DNA from: Variovorax sp. J22P240
GTDB lineage: Bacteria; Pseudomonadota; Gammaproteobacteria; Burkholderiales; Burkholderiaceae_C
Assembly: GCF_030316855.1 (NCBI RefSeq)
Contig: NZ_JASZYR010000026.1
Coordinates: 1 to 47,593, forward strand
Length of the DNA stretch: 47,593 bases
Direction: 5' to 3'
Shown: positions 7,484-15,600 of the stretch, piece by piece
Layout of the letters: every line of letters begins with the position of its first letter
How positions within the stretch are numbered: position 1 is the stretch's first letter
Made by a program: the position numbers and the translations under genes
The notes under the pieces: model-generated
Databases searched by the model: none
What the model was told of the DNA's origin: nothing
Seen by the model: only the letters and a program-made list of their open reading frames with translations

Positions 7484-8308
7484 TCAATCCTTCCAGACGA
7501 CAGCGCCACTCCACGCAGTCGCCAGCACCACGATGCCGAAGGCGATGCGATACCACGCGAAGGGGATGAAGTCGTGCGTGCTGATGTAGCGCAGCAGCCA
7601 GCGCACGCATAACCACGCGCTGACGAACGAGAACACCAGCCCGACCGCGAACAGCGGAATGTCGGCCACCGACAGCAGCGCGCGCTCCTTGTAGAGGCTG
7701 TAGGCCCCTGCGCCGATCAGCGTCGGAATTGCGAGGAAAAACGAGAAGTCGGTCGCCGCCTTGCGCGACAGCCCCAGCAGCATGCCGCCGATGATGGTCG
7801 CGCCGCTGCGGCTGGTGCCGGGGATCATCGCGAAGCATTGCACGATGCCGACCTTGAGCGCATCCCACGGCGTCATGTCGTCGACGTGCTCGACGCGCAC
7901 CGAACCGGGTGGCCGCTTCTCGGCCCACAGGATGATGAAGCCGCCGATGATGAAGGTGCTGGCCACCACCACCGGCGTGAACAAGTGCGCCTTGATCATC
8001 TTGCCGAACAGCAGCCCCAGCACGACAGCCGGCAGGAAGCCGATCAGCACGTTGAGCGCGAAACGCCGCGCCTTGGGCTGGCGCGGCAGCGCGACGATGG
8101 TGGAATGGATCTTCTGCCAATAGACCAGGATGACCGCGAAGATCGCACCAGTCTGGATCGCAATGTCGAACACCTTGGCCTTGTCGTCGTCGAAGCCGAG
8201 CAGCGAGCCCGCGAGGATCAGATGGCCTGTCGATGAGATGGGTAGGAATTCCGTCAGACCCTCGACGATGCCCATGATGGCGGCCTTGACCAGCAAAACG
8301 ATATCCAC
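7484..8308 (-). CDS. uppP: undecaprenyl-diphosphatase (BacA/UppP)
   Basis: Integral inner-membrane phosphatase that recycles undecaprenyl pyrophosphate to the monophosphate carrier for peptidoglycan and other envelope polymers, and gives bacitracin tolerance. The protein has 274 residues with about eight hydrophobic segments. Both family motifs are intact: EGLTEFLPISSTGHL (residues 16-30, with Glu16, Glu20 and His29) and PGTSRSG (163-169, with Arg167). Translation begins at a GTG (8308-8306) preceded by AAGGAG. A 5-bp inverted repeat (CGCTC/GAGCG, 8312-8328) includes this ribosome site. It is monocistronic, convergent with the hydrolase. Confidence 0.96.
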   Translation of the reverse strand: MDIVLLVKAAIMGIVEGLTEFLPISSTGHLILAGSLLGFDDDKAKVFDIAIQTGAIFAVILVYWQKIHSTIVALPRQPKARRFALNVLIGFLPAVVLGLLFGKMIKAHLFTPVVVASTFIIGGFIILWAEKRPPGSVRVEHVDDMTPWDALKVGIVQCFAMIPGTSRSGATIIGGMLLGLSRKAATDFSFFLAIPTLIGAGAYSLYKERALLSVADIPLFAVGLVFSFVSAWLCVRWLLRYISTHDFIPFAWYRIAFGIVVLATAWSGAVVWKD

Positions 8309-8389
8309 ACACGCTCCTTGAAAGAGCGTCGATTATCGCGATGGCGGCGGTCAGGATCCGTTCAGGCGGCAGATCGGGCTGGGTGAGGC

Positions 8390-9073
8390 TCAGCGCTGCG
8401 AGATCACACGCACGATGGCCTCGCAGTGGTCACGAAAACCCATCCGGCCATAGAGACGGTGGGCGCTCTCGTTGTCTCGCATGACATGGAGGAACGGCGT
8501 TTCGCCGCGCTGCAACTGGCGGCGAATCAGTTTCGCGACCAGGCGGCGCGCAAGCCCTCGCCCCTGGGAGTCGGGGTGCGTGCACACGCCGCTGATCTCG
8601 CGCAGCGAACCCGCGCTCATGCGTTCGCCGGCCATGGCGATCAGGCGATCCCCTTCGAAGCAGCCGAAATACTCGCCGAGCTCGGGTGTCCTCGGCCCGA
8701 AGGGTCCAGGCCGTGTCAGCGCGGCCAGCTCGACGGCCTGCGCCGCATGCTCCGGCCGCAGTGGGACGGCGTCGCCCCACTCCTCAGCCTCGACCTCGGG
8801 CATGGGGCCGTCCCACACCATCCTGAACATGGTCGAATCCAGTTCGATCTGCCAGCCATCCGGCGCGTCACCCGACCAGTCCATGCAATAGAAGCGATCG
8901 CCCGGCTCGCAATAGCGAGCGAGTGCGTCGAAATCGGGACTCTGGACGTTCTCGAACCCGACGATCGGCGAGAAGCCCGGCGCGTACCGGCGGGCATGGC
9001 CATCGCCGATGGCGTATTTCGAATGCGGGCCGGCAAGGGTGTGCCAGGCGATGTTGTCGAGGAGATCCTTCAT
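8390..9073 (-). CDS. GNAT family N-acetyltransferase
   Basis: A 227-residue protein with a C-terminal GNAT domain. The acetyl-CoA binding loop is seen in GVCTHPDSQGRGLARRLV (about residues 160-177), followed by the strand-helix segment FLHVMRDNESAHRLYGRMGF characteristic of FR47-like acetyltransferases. The first 100 residues are a less conserved N-terminal half. The acceptor substrate cannot be predicted. It is transcribed on the minus strand toward uppP, with 81 bases between the genes, and the upstream gap faces the divergent hemolysin-III-like gene. Confidence 0.88.
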   Translation of the reverse strand: MKDLLDNIAWHTLAGPHSKYAIGDGHARRYAPGFSPIVGFENVQSPDFDALARYCEPGDRFYCMDWSGDAPDGWQIELDSTMFRMVWDGPMPEVEAEEWGDAVPLRPEHAAQAVELAALTRPGPFGPRTPELGEYFGCFEGDRLIAMAGERMSAGSLREISGVCTHPDSQGRGLARRLVAKLIRRQLQRGETPFLHVMRDNESAHRLYGRMGFRDHCEAIVRVISQR

Positions 9074-9244
9074 CGGAGCGCGGGTGCTGTGGACGGACGC
9101 TCATGCTACAGGCCCGACGGGGAGATCTTTCGACCGGAGAAGCATCCGAGTTGTCGGGGGATTTCTCCGGCCCTGCGCGTTCGCCACCACTGTGCCATCG
9201 CTTTCGGGTACGGTCGCCTCTCACCGTCACGAGTGCTTCTTCCC

Positions 9245-9927
9245 ATGAACAGTCAACGTATGCAGCCGTCCGCGGCACCTGTCAATCTGCTGCCCACCAC
9301 CACGGCTCGCGAACAGACGGGCATGGAAGAACTGGCCAACGCGCTGAGCCACGGCGCAGGGCTGATGCTCGCCATCGCGTCGCTGCCCATTCTGGTGTAC
9401 AGCGCTTCCCAGGACGGAGCGGCGGCGGTGGTCGGCGCCAGTCTTTTCGCCGGCACGATGATCGCCCTGTACCCCTGTACCACGCGTTGCCAACGGGAAG
9501 GGCCAAGGCCTGGTTCAACCAGCTCGACCACGCAGCGATCTATCTGTTCATCGCCGGCAGCTACATCCCTTTTCTGCTGGGAGTGCTGCGCGGGCCCTGG
9601 GGATGGATGCTGTTCGGCGGCGTGTGGTCCGCAGCTGCACTGGGGGTCGCCGCCAAGCTGTTCAACCGGCTTCGGCATCCGCTGTGGTCCACCGGCCTGT
9701 ACGTGGCCATGGGATGGATGGTCGTGATCGCGGCCGTCCCGCTGTATGAGCGCATGTCTGCGGCAGGGCTCACCTGGCTCGTCGCCGGTGGCCTGCTCTA
9801 CACGGCAGGTGCTGTGGTCTTTCTGCTGGACTCCAAAGTGCGCTTCGCGCATTTCGCCTGGCATCTGTTCGTGCTTGGCGGCAGCGCCTGCCATTTCTTC
9901 GCTGCGCTCTGGTACGCGCAGGGCTGA
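9245..9927 (+). pseudogene. hemolysin III / PAQR family protein, frameshifted
   Basis: A seven-helix membrane protein of the HlyIII/PAQR family. The N-terminal part (from the ATG at 9245, with REQTGMEELANALSHGAG) runs in one frame to ...AGTMIALY at 9472. The remainder (YHALPTGRAKAW, then helices through HLFVLGGSACHFFAALWY) continues in another frame to 9927. The family normally reads ALYLASTLYHA here, so four codons are represented by two bases: a 10-bp deletion. At that point CCCTGTAC occurs twice in tandem (9465-9480). With 10 bases restored the gene would encode 230 residues, a normal length. Either a recent inactivation or a sequence error. Confidence 0.85.
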
Positions 9928-9928
9928 G

Positions 9929-10567
9929 TCAAACGCGCTCGCGCAGGGCGCGCACGGCGCTGTCGACCGTGGTCAGTACCGGCAGGCCCGTCGCAGCCTC
10001 ACAGGCCTTCCGCGCCCGCGCCATGCTGAATTGCGCCAGGGCGATGCGCGTGCAGCCACGGTCGCGGAGCGAACGGGCCTGCGCGACGATCAATTCATCG
10101 TGCCGCTGGGCGTCTCCGGCGTTCAGCGCGTCGAGTGCACCTTCGGCGAGCGCGAGTTCGAGTTCCACGCTCGGCGGAAACTCAGGCGGCATCGACTCCA
10201 ACGTCGGCCCGAAGGTCGCGAGAAGCCCAAGCTTGCCGGCACCGGCCGCAGCCTCCGCCACCATGGCCTCATTGGGCTTCAGCACTGGAATGCCCGCATG
10301 CCGCCGCGCCACCGCCTCGATGCATGGCCCGAAGGCCGAGCAGGTGAAGAGGATGCCCTGTGCACCGGTGTCGACCGCGTACTGCGCCAGCCGCTGGAAG
10401 CGCTCGTGCATCGCCTCATCCAGTCCACGCCCGCCGCGCGCGAGATCGGCGCTCAGGCTGTCGTCGATCAGGTTCATGCGCGTGGCCGCGGGCCAGTCGC
10501 GTTCGAGCGCCTCGTTGATGGGAGCGACCGAATGGGTCAGCGCGTGGATCAGGGCAATGCGGGTCAT
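9929..10567 (-). CDS. aspartate/glutamate racemase family protein
   Basis: A 212-residue enzyme of the Asp/Glu/hydantoin racemase fold. The first catalytic Cys is present in LFTCSAFGP (Cys76). The second active-site position, in RIALAQFSMARA, carries Ser181 where two-base racemases have Cys. The fold is therefore clear but the reaction is not: a one-cysteine member could be a racemase variant or resemble arylmalonate decarboxylase. It lies just downstream (minus strand) of the gltI remnant, which hints at a former amino-acid uptake locus, and is convergent with the hemolysin-III-like gene. Confidence 0.82.
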   Translation of the reverse strand: MTRIALIHALTHSVAPINEALERDWPAATRMNLIDDSLSADLARGGRGLDEAMHERFQRLAQYAVDTGAQGILFTCSAFGPCIEAVARRHAGIPVLKPNEAMVAEAAAGAGKLGLLATFGPTLESMPPEFPPSVELELALAEGALDALNAGDAQRHDELIVAQARSLRDRGCTRIALAQFSMARARKACEAATGLPVLTTVDSAVRALRERV

Positions 10568-10576
10568 GGGAGAGGC

Positions 10577-10762
10577 TCAGATCTCCTTCGACGACGGATT
10601 GGCGAACGCGTCCTTCGTCTCGGCGTTGAGCGGGTAGTTGATGTTGATGTTCTTCGGCGGAGGAATCGGCGACATGAACCAGCGGTTGTACAGCTTTTCC
10701 ATTTCGCCCGATTTCATCATCCCGCCGACCACGCGGCCCCTCAGCGCCTTGGCCTCGCGCAT
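10577..10762 (-). pseudogene. gltI: 3' remnant of glutamate/aspartate ABC transporter binding protein
   Basis: The 61-residue frame contains VVGGMMKSGEMEKLYNRWF followed by MSPIPPPKNININYPL and NAETKDAFANPSS. This matches the C-terminus of periplasmic glutamate/aspartate-binding proteins of the GltI family. Such proteins are normally about 300 residues, so some 80 percent of the gene is missing. The recognisable match starts near base 10735; a degenerate extension reaches to about 10795, where the sequence abuts the outer-membrane factor gene. No permease or ATPase genes are nearby. A decayed gene fragment. Confidence 0.75.
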
Positions 10763-10837
10763 CGACCAGGCCGAAGCGCAGTTGTTCGAGTCGGGCGCTT
10801 ACCTCCAGGCCGCCCCGCCTGCGCGGCGGCTGACGAC

Positions 10838-12346
10838 TCAGGAGCCGGCGCGCGCCACGGGCGGCTGCTTCGTGCCCGGCGCCATCCACTCGGCCTCCCA
10901 GCCGCCGCCCAGCGACTGGATCAGTCCCACGGCCGCGTTCTGGCGGTTGACCTGCAACTGCAGCAGGTTGCGCCGCGCGTTGAGCGCCGAGACCTGCGCC
11001 ACCACGACGCTCGTGTAGTCGATGGTGCCCGCGCGGTAGCGGTTGACGAACTGCTGCTCCGTTCGGTCCGCGGCGGCCGATGCCTGCCGGCGCAGACCTT
11101 CCTGCTCGGCGAGGCTGGCGCCCGCAGTGAGTTGGTCTTCGACATTCTGGAAGGCGGTCAATACCGTCTGGCGGTAGCGCGCCACGGACGCCTCATGACC
11201 TGCCTTGGCCGCGTCCACGCTGGCGCCGATGGCTCCCGCGTCGAACACGACCTGCGCGACGGACAGCCCCAGAGACCAGAGCGTGTTCGATGCATTGAAC
11301 AGATCGCCGACGCGGCTCGACGCACTGCTGATGCCCCCGTTCAGCGTGAAGCTGGGGTAGTACGCCGCGCGCGCGATGCCGATCTGTGCATTGGCCGCAG
11401 CCACGTCACGCTCGGCAGCGGCGATGTCGGGCCGGCGCTGCAGCAGGGTCGAGGGCACGCCGGCCGGAATGCCGGGCACGACGGGATTCCACTCGGCCAC
11501 CGGCAAGGAGAAGTCCGCAGGCGCGGCGCCGACCAAGACGGCAATCGCATGTTCCAGCGTATCGCGGTTCCGCTGGGTCTCGAGGGCGTCGGCCTGCGTG
11601 TTGACGTACAGGGTCTCCGCCTGCAGCACATCGCTCTGCGCCGCAATGCTTGCAGCGTAGCGGTTGCGTGTGATCTCCAGGCTGCGCTTGTAGCCTTCGA
11701 GCGTTTCCCTCAGGATGCGCAGTTCGGCATCTGCCTCGCGCAGCGAGAAATAGCTGCTCGCAAGGCTGCCCACGGTGGACAGCCGTGCCAGGGCGAGATC
11801 GGCTTCGCTCGCCTGAGCGCCGGCCTGCGCACTGTCCACGGCCTTGCGCAGCCGGCCCCACACGTCCGGCGCCCAGTCGGCGTTGAGCGAAGCGGTCATG
11901 GCGTTGGTTGGCGAAGTGTTGCGGGCGCCAGCCCGGCGCGCGCTGCCGTCGGCCGAGACGGTGGGGAACAGCGCCGCGCGCTGCCCGCGCACCAGCGCCT
12001 GCGCCTGCGAGTAGTTGGCGACAGCCACCGCGATGTTCTGGTTGGACACCTGCACACGCGCCGCAAGCTCGTTCAGCACCGGATCGCCGAAGAGCGTCCA
12101 CCACTCGCCACGGTCCAGCGCGTCGGCGGGCGCCGCGGGGAGCCAGCCCTCGGCAGCGGGTGCGGATTTCCATGCGGCCGGCGCCGTGGTCTCGGGCTGG
12201 ACATAGGCAGGGCCGATGGCGCAGCCTGCCAGCGCCGCAGCCAATGCCAAGACCAGGGCAGTGCGCTCGAGACCGCCTGCACGGCGGCGGGGAAAAAGTC
12301 GATTCGTTGCGGTCATGGTGTCGGATGCTCTGTCGCGGGCCTTCAT
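10838..12346 (-). CDS. RND efflux outer-membrane factor lipoprotein (OprM/OpmB type)
   Basis: Outer-membrane channel of the tripartite pump, NodT/OprM family, 502 residues. It has a lipoprotein signal peptide ending in LAAALAGC, so the mature protein is lipid-anchored. Two TolC-like repeats follow; typical segments are GPAYVQPE, WWTLFGDPVL and the second-repeat LLQRRPDIAAAERDVAAANAQIG. The ATG at 12346 overlaps the stop of the upstream RND gene as ATGA, so the two are translationally coupled; a second ATG lies at 12316. It is the last gene of the four-gene efflux operon, as opmB is in muxABC-opmB. Confidence 0.93.
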   Translation of the reverse strand: MKARDRASDTMTATNRLFPRRRAGGLERTALVLALAAALAGCAIGPAYVQPETTAPAAWKSAPAAEGWLPAAPADALDRGEWWTLFGDPVLNELAARVQVSNQNIAVAVANYSQAQALVRGQRAALFPTVSADGSARRAGARNTSPTNAMTASLNADWAPDVWGRLRKAVDSAQAGAQASEADLALARLSTVGSLASSYFSLREADAELRILRETLEGYKRSLEITRNRYAASIAAQSDVLQAETLYVNTQADALETQRNRDTLEHAIAVLVGAAPADFSLPVAEWNPVVPGIPAGVPSTLLQRRPDIAAAERDVAAANAQIGIARAAYYPSFTLNGGISSASSRVGDLFNASNTLWSLGLSVAQVVFDAGAIGASVDAAKAGHEASVARYRQTVLTAFQNVEDQLTAGASLAEQEGLRRQASAAADRTEQQFVNRYRAGTIDYTSVVVAQVSALNARRNLLQLQVNRQNAAVGLIQSLGGGWEAEWMAPGTKQPPVARAGS

Positions 12347-15300
12347 GCGGAGGCGTCGGCCGCGCGGCCCAGGAATTTCTCGTTGGCGGGACGCCGGCGC
12401 AGCTTGTCGAGCAGCACGTAGACGACCGGCGTGGTCAGCAGCGTCAGCAACTGGCTCGCGATCAGTCCGCCGATGATCGCCACGCCCAGCGGCTGGCGCA
12501 GCTCCGCGCCGAGGCCGAAGCCGATGGCGAGCGGCAACGCACCGAGCGCAGCGGCCAGCGTGGTCATCAGGATCGGACGGAAGCGCAGCAGGCAGGCCTC
12601 GCGCACCGCCTCCACGGCGGTCAGTCCGCGCGAGCGCTCGGCCTCCAGCGCGAAGTCGATGATCAGGATGGCGTTCTTCTTGACGATGCCGATCAGCAGG
12701 AACACGCCGATCAACGCGATGATCGAGAACTCCATGCGAAACAGCAGCAGCGCCAGCACCGCGCCCACGCCGGCCGAAGGCAGCGTGGTCAGGACGGTGA
12801 TCGGGTGGATGAGGCTCTCGTAGAGCACGCCCAGCACGATGTAGATCACGATCAGCGCCGCGATGATCAGGAACCACTGCTGCCCCTGCGACTGTTGCGC
12901 CGCCAGCGCCGTGCCCTGGAAGCTGCCGCGCACGTTGACCGGCATGGCGATGTCGGCCTCGGCCTGCGCGACGATGCGCTTGGCATCCGACAGGCTCACG
13001 CCATCGGCCAGGCTGAAGGAGACGGTACTCGCGAGCTCGGTGTCCTGGTGGTCGATGGAGGTCGGTACCGCGCGCTCGGTGAACTTCGCGAAGGCCGACA
13101 GCGGCACCATGAGCGTCGTGTCGGTGGCGATCTGCTGGCCGGCGGATGACGTGCGCGACCCCGGATTGGCGGAGGTCGTGGTCGACGTGCCTGTGGTCGC
13201 GTCCTTGTTGAGTTCGACCGAGGACGTGATCGACTCGCCGCTCGTGGTGGTCGTCGTGTTCAGGGTCGAGGGCACGTACAGGTCCCTGAGTGCGTTCGGC
13301 GAGCGCTGGAAGCGTGGCGACCACTCCATGATCACCGAGTACTGGTTGAGCTCGTCGTAGATGGTCGCCACCGAGCGCTGCCCGTAGGCGTTGTAGAGCG
13401 CGTTGTCCACTGCGGCCGATGTCACGCCGAGCCGCGCCGCGGCATTGCGATCGACCTCGACGAAGGTCTCGACGCCGTTGTCGGCGTCGTCGCTGTCCAC
13501 GTCGGTCAGCGCGGTTTCCTGGCGCAGCCGGTCGGCCAGCTTGGTCGACCACGCACGCAGGTCGGCGAGGTTGTCGCTCTTGAGCGTGTACTGGTAGCTG
13601 GAATTGCTCGAGCGCCCGCCCATGCGAAGGTCCTGCACCGGACTCAGGAACACGCGCAGCCCCGAGAGCTGGTTGAGCTGCGGACGCAGGCGGTCGATGA
13701 CGGCCTGCGTCTTCACATTGCGTTCGGACACCGGCTTGAGGTTGACGAACATGAAGCCGCCGCCCGCACGCCCGCCACCCGAGAAGCCCACCACCGTGTC
13801 GACGGCCGGGTCCTTGCGGATGATGTCCACCGCCTGCCGGAGCTTCTCGGCCACGGCCGCCGACGAGATGCTCTGGTCGGCGCGCAGGCCGGCGTTGAGC
13901 TGACCATTGTCCTGCTGGGGGAAGTAGCCCTTGGGAATCGCGTTGAAGAGATAAACATTGAGCCCGATCACCGCCAGCAGCACGACGATCACGACGCCCT
14001 TGCTCGCCAGCGCCCAGTCGAGGCTGTGGGCATACACACGCAGCGTGCCGTCCCATGCGCGCTCCGACTGCCGGATGAACCAGCCGCGCACGCGTCCGGG
14101 CTTCTTGCCGCCCTCTTCCGCCTCGCTTCGCAGCAGCATGGCGCACAGCATCGGCGTGGTGGTGAGCGAGATCACGAGCGAAATCAGCACCGCGGCCGAC
14201 AGCGTGACAGCGAATTCGCGGAACAGCCGCCCCACCTGCCCGCCCATGAACAGCAGCGGGATGAACACCGCCACCAGCGATAGGCTGATCGACAGCACCG
14301 TGAAGCCGACCTCCCGCGCGCCGCGCAGTGCCGCCTCGACGCGGTTCATGCCGGCCTCGACGTGGCGAGTCGTGTTCTCGAGCACGACGATCGCGTCATC
14401 CACCACGAAGCCGGTGGCGACCGTGAGCGCCATCAGGCTCAGGTTGTTGAGGCTGTAGCCCAGCAGGTGCATCACGCCGAAGGTGCCGAGCAGCGAGACG
14501 ATCGTCGCCACGGCCGGCACGATGGTGGCGCGGGCCTTGCGCAGGAACAATCCGACCACCAGCACGACGAGCACCACGGAGATCATCAGCGTGAACTCGA
14601 TCTCTCGCAGCGAGGCACGGATCGAGTTGGTGCGGTCGGAGGCGACCTGGATGTCGATGTCCTGCGGCAGTTGCTCGCGCAGCTCGGGCAGCAGCTTGCG
14701 CACGCCGTCCACGGTCTCGATGATGTTGGCCCCCGGCGATTGCGTGACGAGCACCACGACCGAGGGCTCGCCATTGAAGAGACCCAACGTGCGAGTGTTC
14801 TCCACACTGTCGATGACTCGCGCCACATCGCCCAGGCGCACTGCGGCATCGTTGCGCCACGCAATGACGAGGTCGCGGTAGTCAGCAGCACGACGCCCCG
14901 GCGCCGGCGTATAGATCTGCAGTTTGCGATCGGCGCTTTCGATCGCGCCCTTCGGCCGGTTGGCGTTGTTGGCCTGAATGGCCGCGCGCACATCCTCGGT
15001 GCTGATGCCCAGCTTGTTGAGCGCGAACGGCTCCAGCTCGACGCGCACCGCAGGCAGTGATCCGCCGCCGATCTCGACCTCGCCCACACCCTCGACCTGC
15101 GACAGCCGCTGGCTCACGATGTTCGACACCGCTTCGTAGATCTGGCCGGGCGTGCGAGTCTTGGAGGTCAGCGCCAGGATGATGACCGGCGCCGCCGTGG
15201 GATTGCGCTTGCGGTAGGTCGGATTGCTGCGCAGCGTGGCGGGCAGATCGACACGAGCGGCGTTGATGGCGGCCTGCACCTCACGTGCCGCGCTGTCGAT

Positions 15301-15600
15301 GTTGCGGCTCAGGTCGAACTGGAGCGTGACACGAGCGGAGCCGTTGGAACTCGTCGACGTCAGTTCATTGACGCCGGGAATGATGCCCAGTCTGCGCTCC
15401 AGAGGCGTCGCGACGCTCGAAGCCATCGTGCTCGGGCTTGCACCGGCAAGGCTGGCCTGTACGGAGATGGTCGGGAAGTCGACTTGCGGGAGCGGCGAAA
15501 CCGGCAGCACGAAGAACGCGACGATGCCGGCCAGGGCAATGCCGATGGTCAGCAATACCGTGGCGATGGGGCGCTCGACAAAAGGCTTGGAAAGGTTCAA
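12343..15600 (-). CDS. RND efflux permease, MdtC/MuxC-like
   Basis: Proton-driven inner-membrane exporter of the HAE1 RND family, 1085 residues. It is one of two different RND subunits that form a heteromeric pump in MdtABC and MuxABC systems. The N-terminus is MNLSKPFVERPIATVLLTIG. The TM4 proton-relay motif FVVDDAIVVLENT has both Asp residues, and the large periplasmic porter domains are present. It is about 45-60 residues longer than usual. The extra length is a Ser/Thr-rich stretch at roughly residues 777-825 (nucleotides about 13125-13270), before the VPLSAFAKF segment. Start and stop overlap both neighbours by 4 bases (ATGA). Confidence 0.94.
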   Translation of the reverse strand: MNLSKPFVERPIATVLLTIGIALAGIVAFFVLPVSPLPQVDFPTISVQASLAGASPSTMASSVATPLERRLGIIPGVNELTSTSSNGSARVTLQFDLSRNIDSAAREVQAAINAARVDLPATLRSNPTYRKRNPTAAPVIILALTSKTRTPGQIYEAVSNIVSQRLSQVEGVGEVEIGGGSLPAVRVELEPFALNKLGISTEDVRAAIQANNANRPKGAIESADRKLQIYTPAPGRRAADYRDLVIAWRNDAAVRLGDVARVIDSVENTRTLGLFNGEPSVVVLVTQSPGANIIETVDGVRKLLPELREQLPQDIDIQVASDRTNSIRASLREIEFTLMISVVLVVLVVGLFLRKARATIVPAVATIVSLLGTFGVMHLLGYSLNNLSLMALTVATGFVVDDAIVVLENTTRHVEAGMNRVEAALRGAREVGFTVLSISLSLVAVFIPLLFMGGQVGRLFREFAVTLSAAVLISLVISLTTTPMLCAMLLRSEAEEGGKKPGRVRGWFIRQSERAWDGTLRVYAHSLDWALASKGVVIVVLLAVIGLNVYLFNAIPKGYFPQQDNGQLNAGLRADQSISSAAVAEKLRQAVDIIRKDPAVDTVVGFSGGGRAGGGFMFVNLKPVSERNVKTQAVIDRLRPQLNQLSGLRVFLSPVQDLRMGGRSSNSSYQYTLKSDNLADLRAWSTKLADRLRQETALTDVDSDDADNGVETFVEVDRNAAARLGVTSAAVDNALYNAYGQRSVATIYDELNQYSVIMEWSPRFQRSPNALRDLYVPSTLNTTTTTSGESITSSVELNKDATTGTSTTTSANPGSRTSSAGQQIATDTTLMVPLSAFAKFTERAVPTSIDHQDTELASTVSFSLADGVSLSDAKRIVAQAEADIAMPVNVRGSFQGTALAAQQSQGQQWFLIIAALIVIYIVLGVLYESLIHPITVLTTLPSAGVGAVLALLLFRMEFSIIALIGVFLLIGIVKKNAILIIDFALEAERSRGLTAVEAVREACLLRFRPILMTTLAAALGALPLAIGFGLGAELRQPLGVAIIGGLIASQLLTLLTTPVVYVLLDKLRRRPANEKFLGRAADASA

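Noticed and set aside
7452..8312. minus-strand frame ending in LAPRLAHFV
   Set aside because: It is an out-of-frame reading of uppP that runs into the interspersed repeat.
9746..12421. 891-codon plus-strand frame
   Set aside because: It is antisense to the racemase, gltI remnant and outer-membrane factor genes, with composition typical of a shadow frame in GC-rich DNA.
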